DNA of 64,000 nt from Symsagittifera roscoffensis (lineage: Eukaryota > Xenacoelomorpha > Acoela > Convolutidae): NCBI RefSeq assembly GCF_963678635.1, contig NC_087071.1:45619095-45683094 (forward strand), in the 5' to 3' direction. The notes under the pieces were generated by a model. That model did not search any database and was not told where the DNA came from. It was given only the letters and a program-made list of their open reading frames with translations. Below are positions 1 through 9,332 of this stretch, in pieces (the first letter of the stretch is position 1; every line of letters begins with the position of its first letter). Position numbers and translations under genes: made by a program.

Positions 1-237
1 CGGCTCGTAGCTACTCTTGTAGGCTGCTGTCTTCCATCGTGCCAGAACCATGGGGGCCATCTCTCTCAAGTTTTTCTCCGAGACCGCATCCGCTGAAGGA
101 CTTCCCAATCCCTCCACGTCTCTCTTCCTCTTGCGAGAACTCACGTCTTTACTCGGGGCGTTGTCGTTATCATCACTGATTCGACTTCCTTGTCTCCATC
201 CAACCCTTCCAACTCTTGCCTCCCCCCAGCTCGAGCC
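1..237 (-). CDS. Partial ORF downstream of the SGNH block (runs off left edge)
   Basis: An open frame enters just after an in-frame stop at 238-240 and stays open for 79 codons to the left edge. Its product is hydrophilic and basic, with an RKRKR cluster, an acidic SDDNDN stretch and an alanine-rich part near the edge (LARWKTAAYKSS). It begins 28 bases after the stop of the upstream ORF (265-267). No in-frame ATG lies near its 5' end, so its true start is unknown; a frameshift in the 5' part is possible. I do not recognise the family. The position suggests a third cargo ORF of the same large retroelement. Confidence 0.45.
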
Positions 238-264
238 TTAAGGATATTAGTACTTTTAATTGTA

Positions 265-2541
265 TTAGACCTTATCCCCCCTTACATGTTCAATTATTTT
301 ATTGTCAGTTTTTTGTTTCGGAGTAGAGCTGTCTTTACATTTGTCTTCTCTGGTCTTTCGTGAAGCCTTCCTCAACTCGAACATCTTGCTCAGCAGCTCT
401 CCTCTAGCTTTCTCCTCTAGACCTGTCCCCATCAGGACAGACTCTCCGAACTTCACCACCGTGTCCCACAGCTCCTCCTTAAAATCGTCCAATGTGGTGT
501 CGTTGTCCACTTCTCGATTAAAATCGCTCAAGAATTTTCGCCAAGCATCCTCATCCAGAGTGCCTAGGAAGGCATCCCTGTTTCCCTCGAAGGTGTTCTT
601 CTCCCTTCTCTCCGCACTCAGGAAGATCATTCCCATGTTGGGATTCTCACTCGTCAGTGGCAACTCTAGATTCTTGCGGGAAGATGAGGTCAGAGGTGCC
701 GTGGGGGTGTCTGCCCAATTTTCTCCACTCAGCTCTTTCAACAGTTCTTGCATGGTGAACTCTTCCTCCGATGGCTTCTGCTCCGGTGTGTTACCCACCT
801 CCATATCCTCTCCTGCCTCAATGAGAGTCTCATCCATGCTCTCCTCTCCCGATTCTGCTTCTCTTCTCTCAAGAATCCTTCTGAATCGATCTTCTACGGT
901 GCCACTCCTTTTATCCCCAGGGGTGTCCACTGATAGGGGTGATGGTGTCGCTGGACTCGTTTTCTTATACTCTGTCAGAGCCACATGCAATGGGCCTGCT
1001 GCATCCAGCTCCTTCCCCTCCTGTCTCCTCTCCACCTGCTCTAGTCCGTAAGGTGCCCGGTATTTCCTTGTGGCAAACACCATCTCGTCTCCTTTCAGTG
1101 CGATATGCCCTTCATTCACTATCATTCTGCCATCGTCCCACACCGGCAACTTGTTCTCTAGACCTGCCCGCTCAAGTGTTCTCAAGGCATCTCGCACCTC
1201 GAAATTCGGGGGCATCGACCCTCTCATTTTCTTTGCTTGAGTTGTCCATGAACTTATCTTCGCATCGCTGGTATGAAAATAAATCGCTGCAGAGTAGCCG
1301 ATGAAGAGAGGCTCCCAGCCGTCGATGAACTCCTTCTGCTGTTCTTCGGTTGCTGCTCTCGCGAAAAGGGACGGGACCACCAGGGAGCTGTTCATCCCCA
1401 GGGTCATTCTCCTCACTGTTGGAATTCCTGGAATGCTTGCTGGCAGGACTTCCTTCTCCAATATCGCCTCTAGCTCCCTTTTCACTAGCTCGAAGCTTTT
1501 CTTCCCTGCGGGAATTCTCAAGATCTCTTGTCCATTTGCTTTCAGGGGATTTAGGTTCCAAAACTTGGGATAAGTTTCGATGGGGCCTTCGCGCTTGCCT
1601 CCCATCCTGCACTGCAGTTGTCCTCGAAAACTGTATACCACCAACTCCAGATCCTTCACCTTTCCGAAGAGCACCGTGTTGCTCATCTGTGCCCTAAGCA
1701 CCTCCTGCTGACACCAATTGAGTGTCGTCCCCTCTAATATGCTTATGAGGCTCACGTGGGTCACTGAGTATCGATAAGCTGTCACCAGAGGATCTGGAAA
1801 CGCGAACGTGACGGCCGGTCCATAGATACAGGTTACGACCTCCCCTAGCACCCGGATCATCCCCATGGGGTCCGACCTCATGGCCAGGCATAGGTCCGAC
1901 AATAGAGGCATTTTTCCATTCACTTTCCTCCACTCCTCTCTTGTCTTCGGGCTCTTTTCTTCACCAGTCAGGTGCCGGTTTTGCATCAGTAGGTACTGTA
2001 TCAGCAGCGTCCTTAGCCCGACAGAGCACTTATACGAGTAGGTGTCAATACTCGAGTGTGCTCTTCCCATCGACAGAGGCTCTCCGTATTTCATCAGTCG
2101 GTGAAATGACACCAGTTCCACGTGGGTTAGAAGCACCAATGTCAAGTACCCGTCTATCCGGAGGGTGTCCACGTTCCGACTGAACATGTATGCTGGGCCA
2201 ATATTAAACAGGTACCTTGGGTAAACCAGGTACAGTGCCAGCAACAGACTGATGGGTATATTCAATATTTCCTGTATGAAGGCTTTAAAGATGGTCTCTT
2301 TCGCGCTGTACACTCCGGCCAGGAACTCCTTTCCCCAACAAGGACTCAAAAACTCAAAAATCTCGTGATCCCTCCTCGTCCTCAGCTCACCTCTTGCGTG
2401 CTCCCTCCAGAATCCTCCAATCGTGACTGCGTTGGCTGCTGTGACGAACCTGCCAACCGTCATTTCCCTCTTCTCGGCCACTCCCAGCTCCCAGCTGCTC
2501 CTCAAGAAAATCCCAGATCTACTTAACCAGAAGCGGTGCAC
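265..2541 (-). pseudogene. C-terminal part of the SGNH-block polyprotein: helical region plus acidic tail
   Basis: This open frame of 758 codons has no domain I recognise. Residues 60-420 look globular and helical, with hydrophobic segments such as ISLLLALYLVYPRYLF near residue 96 that could be buried helices or a membrane-associated part. From about residue 530 it becomes acidic and low-complexity (EEE, ESGEESMDE, Pro/Thr/Ser runs), ending in a basic KxK-rich tail. The first residues come from a shifted frame: a 7-bp tandem duplication at 2481-2494 separates it from the preceding frame, which has one stop (TAG at 2519-2521) and then continues. The reading before the duplication flows into residues after it, so both pieces probably come from one ancestral ORF. 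Function is unknown. Confidence 0.6.
2481..2494. repeat. 7-bp tandem duplication (CTCCCAG x2) inside coding sequence
   Basis: Two perfect adjacent copies of CTCCCAG. Seven is not a multiple of three, so the duplication moves the minus-strand frame from that of the 2519-4159 ORF to that of the 265-2541 ORF. It looks like a replication slip that broke one ORF in two. Confidence 0.75.
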
Positions 2542-4159
2542 CTTCTCTTGTCTTCTCCGTGGCGTTCTCCAGCCTTGGTGTCAGGAAGGGCCACCTGCCT
2601 CTCTCTTGTGTCAGTCGATACACCATCGACTCCAGCTGCTTTTCCGATGCGGCCACGTTCTTCCTCTCGTTGCTCGGCCCTCTAGATTTACTGGTGGAGC
2701 TTGTGATGGTCAACTCCATGTTTCGAAACCACAGACTGGCCGTCAGGTGAGTCACCACTGGATGATCGTCCCCTATAATCGGACTGAGCTTGAGTTGCCT
2801 AGCGAAGTTAGATATCTGTAGCAAGAGGACCTCGTCCAATACGATGAGGATGTCAGCCAACTCGTAAAAGCCCCTCAACGCGTGGGACCCAATCGCCCAC
2901 GCCGCCGCGAGTTCTGATCTGCGATTTCTCAAGTTCGTAGGTTCCAGTTCCCGATTGGGAGCTGCCATCAGAATACGCCATCCTTTCCCTTCTGCTATCA
3001 AGATCAAGATCGCATACACAAATTGCAGAGCGGGAGGCATGCTCGCGTACCCGGGGGACGTCGTCAAAGCCACTTTTGTCTTGGAGCCAAATCCTGAGGC
3101 AACGTTCTCTTGTACTTCATTCATGGCTGCAAATAATGTCTGGATGGCTTCCCAGATCTTCTTCGGTGTAGGTTCATCACCCTTGAGCTGCTCCAGAAAC
3201 CCCGTCGCATGCAAGTGATCGTTCATCCCTGCAAACAGCAGTAGCTCAGGCTCGCAAGGCATCTCCGATTTTATTGTTACCACCAGGGTTAACATCTGGT
3301 TTAGCTCCGCTCCCGGCAATGAATATATCAGAATTTCCGGCCAAAACAATTTGGGAGACGTTCCCTCAAAGTCCGATTCCGCCACGATGACCTCCCTCGC
3401 TGCGGCTGGGTCTGCCCTGTCATAAACTGCCAAAGTTTTGGCCAGCTGCGTATTCCCGCAGGGTTTCCCGTATCTGGGGTCGTTGGCTAATCTCGTACCT
3501 TCATACGCGGCGTCTGGTAATTCCATTTCTCTCGGATCCATTAGCTTGTCCACCACCCTCAACTGTGCTGGAGTGGCCACCCTAATCCTCGCAATGCTGG
3601 TTCGGTGTTTGGGAGGCTCCACCACGAGTCCCGGACTCCCTAATGACTTGAGAGGTCTGTAGTGAATAGGTCCCATCACCGATTTTGTGGGAATCCCAGT
3701 CAGATCCGCCGTCTCCATCATTTTCGCTCTCGAGAAGTGTGTCTCGTGAGCCTTCAGCCAGTCCACGCACTGGTGTCTACCCAAGTCTTCGTGCAACACC
3801 CACTCAAGACGCAGAGCTTTCGCTAACTCCAGCCTGCCTTCCAGGTCTTCCAAGTCCAGCTCCTTGACCTTCTCCACGTTTTTCGACCTGCTGGTCTCCG
3901 CTGGCCTCTCCGGCTTCTTCTTCTCCGCCACCACCACCGAGGATATTATCGATCCCTGAGGAGTTGATGACGTTGCCTCATCAGCCTCCATGGTCGCGGC
4001 GCCCGGCAACTTGGTCCGGCTGTTCCTCGAACTATCTCTAGAATCGGCCATCGCACCCAAGCGACTGGACAAAGCCCTCGGGTTGAAGAAGGTTGGATTT
4101 GGTGTCTCTAGCAACTCTGCCTCCAATGCGCTTATGTGCCTTTGGAAGACGTCATTCAA
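2519..4159 (-). pseudogene. Second SGNH-hydrolase-like domain with linker (central part of polyprotein)
   Basis: 546 codons, opening after a TAG rather than at a clear ATG, which fits a fragment of a longer ORF. Residues 30-100 are Ser/Thr-rich and charged, probably a linker. Residues about 255-420 have the SGNH-fold block pattern: a strand plus nucleophile-loop position at 257-266 where the expected GDS reads AESD, a block II-like SLPGA at 280-284, and an intact block III GMND at 311-314 after the hydrophobic strand ELLLFA. No clear DxxH block V was found. With the serine motif altered but GxND kept, it may be a non-catalytic binding copy of the preceding SGNH domain; this is inference. Downstream residues are helical. 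The neighbouring upstream ORF carries a separate SGNH domain. Confidence 0.6.
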
Positions 4160-4163
4160 CCAC

Positions 4164-4345
4164 TATCAAAGTGAATCCTATCCGAGGATGCATCGTCAGG
4201 GAAAGCAGATAGCTCCATTTGCTCGGCCATGTCCAACAGCCCAACGGGGAGGCCTATCAAAGTGAATCCTATCCGAGGATGCATCGTCAGGGAAAGCAGA
4301 TAGCTCCATTTGCTCGGCCACGTCCAACAGCCCAACGGGGAGGAC
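4164..4345. repeat. 91-bp tandem duplication in the SGNH coding region
   Basis: 4164-4254 and 4255-4345 are adjacent copies of the same 91 bases with about two differences. The unit encodes the end of the first SGNH domain, including its DxxH motif. Because 91 is 3n+1, the second passage is read in another frame and stops at 4196-4198. The near identity suggests a recent event. Confidence 0.9.
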
Positions 4346-5334
4346 GCTTCTTTGGTGTATCAGCCTGATTATTTCGTTCAGGTTTCGCACTTTTGTGTTC
4401 ATCTCCATTGCATGTTGATCCGCTTTCATGTTGTAAGGGATGGTGCACACCGTAAGAATGGCCGGATCCATTTGAATCCGCAATTCCTCAAAAATGCAGC
4501 TCATTTTGTCGTGCAGCCTCGTCACCTTCCTTGCTTCCCCCTGGACACGTCATCCGTCCCGACCATCAGAGTCACCGTGTATACTCTTGCCATCCCTAGC
4601 ATCTCAAGTGTCGCTAGCATCTGCGGCGTCGCGGCTCCAGCGAAGCTCAAGATCCCCGTTTGCCAATGGGACTGGATCCGGGTCAGCACCGGCAACAAGC
4701 TGTCCCCTATGATCAGTTGGACCGCCCCCTCGGGCACACGTGGCTGCGTGAGGTATTCCATCCAAGCCGCGTCATGGAAGCAATCTCTCCTGTCTCTCTG
4801 CGCCGTGCTCCAGTCCATCCGATTGTGTCTGTGGTATCTACCTTCCGTATTCTTCTTGTAACTCGAGATCACCACATTCCTGACAGGTTGCTCCCCCCAC
4901 GTCGAGGGTAAGTCCACTCTGGCTGGACTCTCGCGACTCCTTAGCTGTAGCCGCTCGTGCAAATCTTTCAGTCGTGACGAGCTACCACTCACCTGACAAC
5001 TACCCGGGGTCGAACTTGGTGTATATCCAGGCAGCGCGACGTCCATCAACGGGCGTATTACTTGTGTCTCTAGACCACGCAGGGAGGACGCTGATTCAGA
5101 CGGTATCCACACCTCCAACCCTTCGCTCATATGTTCTTGAGCCGCGCGATCGAGGTTGAATCTTCCCTTCGACCTAGGAGCTTCATCCACCGCCATACGT
5201 GACTCTGGTCTTGAGCCGGTCACCACCCGCTCTTTGGGCCTAGCCCCTTTCTGCATGTCGAGCTCGCGTTGTCGTTGCTGGATTCTTTCAAGCTCCGACT
5301 TCAGCTGCTCCCATTTCGCGGCATTCTCTCGCAC
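4196..5334 (-). pseudogene. First SGNH/GDSL-hydrolase-like domain, broken by a frameshift
   Basis: Two overlapping minus-strand frames (5334-4522 and 4525-4196) together cover an SGNH-type domain. In the first frame, after a coiled-coil and Ser/Pro linker, residues 205-215 form strand plus nucleophile elbow LIIGDSLL (GDSL at 210-213). Block II is SFAGA at 230-234 and block III is VGTDD at 258-262, with Asp where Asn is usual. The frame breaks at a run of five G (about 4536-4540). The second frame continues the fold and contains SSDRIHFD, a DxxH block V. Family members are esterases or lipases, or use the fold for binding. SGNH esterase domains are known from the ORF1 of CR1-type LINEs, but I know of no standard Ty3/gypsy example. 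A 91-bp duplication truncates the end. Confidence 0.72.
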
Positions 5335-5360
5335 CCTTTCTGCCTGTAGCTGTTCAGCTC

Positions 5361-5921
5361 TCAGTCCAGTTCCCTCCGCGCTTGATCCCTCTCAAGTTTT
5401 GCCTGATCTCTCTCGAGCACCGCTTGATCCCGGTCGAGGTTCGCCTTGTTCCTCTCCCGCTGAGTCCTCTCAAGCTCTCTCTTCATGATACTGACGTCCG
5501 GATACGCGTCCCCCGTTTGCTGTGCCCGTGACATCAATGGTGTCTTGCTCGTGCTCTGGCCCGTGGATCTGACTGATGGTCTGACCGGCAGTGGGAACTT
5601 CCCTGCACCATACTCAGTATTGTTACTCAAGCCAGGGTTTCTTGCCAAATCGAACCCCCTTATTGCTCCATCCACGTTCCAGGACAGCCATCTGGTTTGT
5701 TCTTGATTGGATACTCCATCAGTGGTGTAGCCTACCATCAAAACCGCTTCTGTCGCAGACTCCCGACACTCGCCCTGTTCCTCGACCTGGAGGATGGCAT
5801 TCAACATCACTGCCATTCTCTCGTCCACTTGAGTATAATCCAGGTCCCTCAGACGTCTGGGTTTTTTCAAAGCCGGTGGCATGGACTTCCAGAATCGATC
5901 TGCCATTTCCGTGATTTCCAA
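5361..5921 (-). pseudogene. N-terminal part of the SGNH polyprotein with coiled coil
   Basis: 186 codons beginning with ATG near 5921 or the second Met five codons later. The first half is unrecognised, with a DLDYTQVDERM stretch; the last 45 residues form a strongly charged heptad-like coiled coil of repeated ERDQA and LERDQ units. The same coiled-coil character resumes in the next frame (residues 1-30 of the 5334-4522 reading), so the stop at 5361-5363 is a frameshift inside one helix. The role may be oligomerisation of the SGNH protein. It follows a 468-base spacer after the macro domain, so it is probably expressed from a separate or spliced message; that is inference. Confidence 0.6.
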
Positions 5922-6389
5922 GTGATCTTGCCTATTAGCAACTTGAGTTTTACCTGAGCAACTTGAGTATTAGCAACTTGAGTTTACCTTAGCAACTTGA
6001 GTTCACTTTAGCAACTTGAGCTTGCTTCTTGACATATCGTTCAATTTGCGTTCTCTTTCTTCAATTGAATACAGTTGGGTAGTCAATTTGACTTTACCAA
6101 ATCAATCTGAAGAAAACACCCGATTTTTTAGACCGACAGGCTGTGTTCCTAATCTAAAAAACCCCCTTTACTACTATAGTTAAAACCCTTTCCTATTCGT
6201 CCTATTAAAATAGTTCAATTGGAAATTTTCTAAAAACATGCAGATTCATTTTATGTTTTAGCACCGTCAATCATTTAAAATATTAATTTTCATGCCAATC
6301 ACCTCTAAGATTCTTTACCTGTTTTGTACCCCCACACCTAACTCGAGATTCTTCCCTCATGCCCAACTCGAGATCCCCGCGTACCCGAC
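5922..6389. other. Spacer between macro-domain ORF and SGNH block
   Basis: AT-rich non-coding stretch between two coding blocks of the same strand. On the minus strand, just after the macro ORF, it has two CTCGAGTT sites (about 6336-6375) and a CAGGTAAAG resembling a splice donor (about 6313-6321). Further on it has five copies of CTCAAGTTGCT directly before the next ATG. It may hold a promoter or intron for the downstream ORF. There is no homology to the other regions that I can see. Confidence 0.5.
5937..6020. repeat. Five copies of AGCAACTTGAG upstream of the SGNH block
   Basis: The 11-mer AGCAACTTGAG occurs at 5937-5947, 5957-5967, 5972-5982, 5991-6001 and 6010-6020, spaced 15 to 20 bases and joined by T-rich linkers. 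It ends 16 bases before the start of the SGNH-block ORF on the minus strand, a plausible position for repeated regulatory sites. Confidence 0.85.
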
Positions 6390-6839
6390 TCAGGCGATGC
6401 TCAAGTAGTATTTCTTGTGAAGATGCACCATAATCTCAGTTTCTGCGAAGACCACTTGTAGGATAGCGTACAATTCCCTTGGGCTCAATTTGCCCCTGTT
6501 TGGGTCATACACCGGCATTGAGACCTCCGTTATCCCTCTTTCAATCATGAAATCTCGTAGTCTTTTTTGTGCCAACATCACGTGTTCGGGATCGATCGTG
6601 TTTTTGTCATTGACCCTCGTCACTAGGAAGCACAGGTATTTGCCCGGGAGTTGTGCTACTGATGGTGGAAGCGCTGCCATTCCTCCCAGTCCTGGTCTCT
6701 GTCTAAACAGAAACTCCACGTTCTGGTACTCTCTTTTGAAATCAGCTTCCAGTCTTGATTTGAAACTCATGTCAGCCGTGATACAGATTGCGCTAGTCCT
6801 GTCTGACAGAATGAAGTCACTATCCGTTATCAGGATATT
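6390..6839 (-). pseudogene. Macro domain (OARD1/TARG1/Poa1-like) at the end of pol
   Basis: After an in-frame TAA (6840-6842) the frame is open for about 150 codons. It shows the macro-domain layout: a beta strand (AICITADM) at the ADP-ribose adenine end, ADFKREY in the place of the GxGIAxxFKxxF helix, a Gly/Ala strand (GGMAAL), the strand GKYLCFLVTR, a long helix (EHVMLAQKRLRDFM), then GITEVSMP and a C-terminal helix plus strand (ELYAILQVVF, EIMVHLH). Macro domains bind or hydrolyse ADP-ribose adducts. In the TARG1 group a Lys after the LVT/LIT strand and an Asp in the GCGLD loop matter; here the first is Arg and the loop reads VYDPNRGKL, so ordinary catalysis is doubtful. This is my assignment by pattern, without alignment. 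Confidence 0.68.
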
Positions 6840-7969
6840 TTATGAGTATTCGTTTGGTATTTCAAACTTCGTTTTGAAATTCCGTCCTATGGTAGGCTCG
6901 GCCTCCTCCCCTTCCAGTTCCAGTCCGCACTTTTCTCTCACTCCTGTGAGTTTCGTATCATCAAATTTTCGGTGTGGGTAAGTCCTACCCCCACTCCCCG
7001 GACAAAAATATTTATCGACGTCCACGTCGATGATGCTGGGTCTGAATTATCTGGCGGAATATCAAGCGGGCTGTCTGTTGCCGTCCAGCCGAAAAGAGGA
7101 TCCTTTGTTTTCATGTACTTTCCCGCTGATATGTCAAATTGCTGTATGCTCTGCCCTTCCTCGCTTTCGTTCTTGACATCGCGCATCCATTCTAATATCC
7201 TCAGGTTCGTATTCTCCCTCCTCTCTATCTCACTCTGTTCTAAATCCGTCTCCCGCTCCGGCGTCGAGTAGTCTTCCTGTGGGTAGTGATCATTATCATC
7301 TATGATCTGCCATTCACCATCTGCCGTCAGCTCCTCCACACTTATTAGTTCTTTGCCTAGGTCATCAGGTTGTATCTTATCGATCAGGAAGTCGTCCCCA
7401 TACCTGTTGTACCTCATGCCTATGCGTTTGCGATTGCCACTCCTTGTCCCCGCTGGTATTGACAAGTCTGGTTCAGTCCACCTCGGCACCTCACCTTGCT
7501 CCGGATCGTTCCAATCTTTTTCCAGAAAAGATTCCGCTTCAGAGTCCGCATCTATTATTTCATTGTCATCCAAACTCAAGTTCTCATTGCCATCATTCTT
7601 ATCTCTGGTGCCTCTTTCGTTCACTTCACATGCTGGTTCCACCAGTAGGTATTCTAGTCCCTCCATGTCCTTTGGTATACACCAGTCCTCTGGGGATGGG
7701 ACATGAGGCTTCAGGTTCTCATAATGTGCTGCTCGCCCCGTACTCAAGCGGTAGAACCGTCCTTGTTGATGTACTTCAGTTATCATGAATGGTCCTCTTT
7801 ATTTCTTGAGTAGTTTCTTCGTCCCTATGGGAGGTATCACATTCTGGAAAACCCACACATACTGGCCCACTTCATATGGCTTCGCCTGTAAAATTTTTTC
7901 ATCATTTTTCTTGCACTGTCTCATTTGTTCCTGCGCAGTGTTCCTCCTGCATAGCTCGTTTATTTCCTG
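6840..7969 (-). pseudogene. Integrase GPY/F tail and acidic pol extension
   Basis: Directly after the integrase stop at 7970 the same frame continues through RRNTAQEQM and VWVFQNVIPP to a second stop (TAA, 7799-7801). It then reads RGPFMITEVHQQ and YRLSTGRAAHYENLKPH, the GPY/F module of Ty3/gypsy integrases. From about 7680 to 7200 it is very acidic and low in known motifs. Near 6940-7025 the frame changes to the one that leads into the macro domain, with PGSGGRTYPHRKF and ELEGEEAEP. I see no known fold between GPY/F and macro domain. Pol of this family therefore has a long C-terminal extension. Confidence 0.65.
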
Positions 7970-9112
7970 CTATCTCCTGATCGCTTCTTTCACGTAAGCT
8001 TGAGGCGACGTCCTCTTCCCTTCATACTCCGGGTAAAAGAACGTCAGGGGCATTGCTCTTTCTTTGCCTGTCAACATCATGAATGGACTGATTCCCGTCG
8101 TTGAGTGTCGAGTACTGTTGTATGCCCCTACGACTTGAGGCAGATACTTATCCCAGTCCGTCATGTATCTAGAGCAGTATATCCTCAGCATGTTCACCAA
8201 CGTTCTATTCTGTCTCTCTACCAGCCCGTTGGTCTGAAGATGGTAAGTCGTTGAGTGTGCTTGAGCAATGTGTGACCTCTTCATTAATTCCTTAGTCAAG
8301 TCCCCCACAAGAACCTTGCCGTTGTCGGACTGAAAAGTCATTGGACAACCATACCTTGATATCCAATGAGTTATCAAGTGGTCACAAGTCTCATCTGCCG
8401 AAGTTGTTTGACAAGGCACTGCTACTGCCAGTTTTGTGAAGTGATCAACTATAACCAGTATCTGGTTATACCCCGACTCCGTCATACAGATCTTCTGGTG
8501 GTCTATTTGCACCACTTCATTAAATTCTGAGCTTTCCACCGACTTGAGTGGGAATTTCATCTTCCTTGGGTCTTTCACTTGCAAGCATGCCAGGCATGCA
8601 TTCACCCACCTCTCACAGGCTTCCCTCAATCCTGGCCAATCGAACCTGTGAAGTATTCTTTGTTGCACTTTGTCTATCCCCTGGTGCCCCATTTGATCAT
8701 GTGATCTGAACAGCACCTCTGTCTGATATAATTGTGGTAATATGATGAGGTTGTGCTTGTGTAGTATCTTGTCTTCGTCTTTTTTCTTGCATGCTACCAC
8801 CCCGTCAGCCGTGTGATAGAGTAACTCTTTCCTCTCTTTGTAGAGCTGGCTCAGGATCTTGTAGCTGTCTTCTTCAAGTTGCCCTTTCTCCTTGGACCCC
8901 GTTAGGGTCCATTTGGAGAGATTGCTTGTCATCTTGTCATTTTTCTGGGCTCTTATCAGGTCCGACAGCCTATATCTCGCTTTGACATGTTCCTTCATTG
9001 CCATGATCTGCCCGTTCATCTCCCCAGGGTCGTGGACGTCGTCATTCAGCTTCACGCATACTATCCTCCTTACCACCTTCATGTCGTCTGCCGGCACCAT
9101 ATTTGTTCTCAC
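7970..9112 (-). pseudogene. Ty3/gypsy integrase (zinc finger and D,D35E core)
   Basis: 380 codons. The HHCC zinc-binding module uses H138, H143, C173 and C176. The catalytic core has D204, D263 (within QSDNGK) and E299 (within GLVERQN), spaced D-x58-D-x35-E as in LTR-retrotransposon integrases. It inserts element cDNA into the host genome. The first 40 residues are out of context: they follow a deletion that removed the end of RNase H, so the join at about 9042-9112 is artificial. The frame ends in TAG (7970-7972), but coding similarity continues in the same frame after the stop. Catalytic residues are intact although the gene is not. Confidence 0.85.
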
Positions 9113-9317
9113 ATTTGAATTGCGTGGTAACGACCGCGAACATCTCTGCTTTCCGTGCTCCGTACTTCATTTCCGTGTCACTTAGGACTTTGCTCCCGTA
9201 GGCTAATGGTCTGGAGATTGTTTTCCCGTTCCACTCTTGTTCTTGATGGAGAATTCCAGATCTCGCTACTACCGACGCATCCGTATCCAGTACGTACATC
9301 CCCTTCTCTGTTGGCAT
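9042..9317 (-). pseudogene. Truncated RNase H domain
   Basis: In the same frame as RT after a single TAG (9333-9335). It contains the first RNase H strand with the catalytic Asp (VLDTDAS, near residue 11), the G-x-L-H-Q strand, the LAYGSKVLSDTEMKY segment and KAEMFAVV, where the catalytic Glu lies. After that the sequence departs abruptly and a new frame (the integrase reading) begins within 70 bases. The rest of RNase H, with the third and fourth acidic residues and the spacer to integrase, is missing, which points to a deletion of several hundred bases or more. Confidence 0.8.
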
Positions 9318-9332
9318 CCCTAGTACTGGTGC

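Noticed and set aside
302..1933. Plus-strand and alternative minus-strand ORFs over the SGNH block
   Set aside because: They are shadows of the long minus-strand frame; Ser/Leu/Pro-rich composition reflects the complement of an acidic coding sequence.
4520..4545. Programmed -1 frameshift at a run of five G
   Set aside because: The phase does not give a canonical slippery heptamer, and the region has many plain indels; a lost G is simpler.
5937..6020. CRISPR-like array of AGCAACTTGAG
   Set aside because: Units are 11 bases, spacers 4-9 bases and AT-rich; the genome is eukaryotic.
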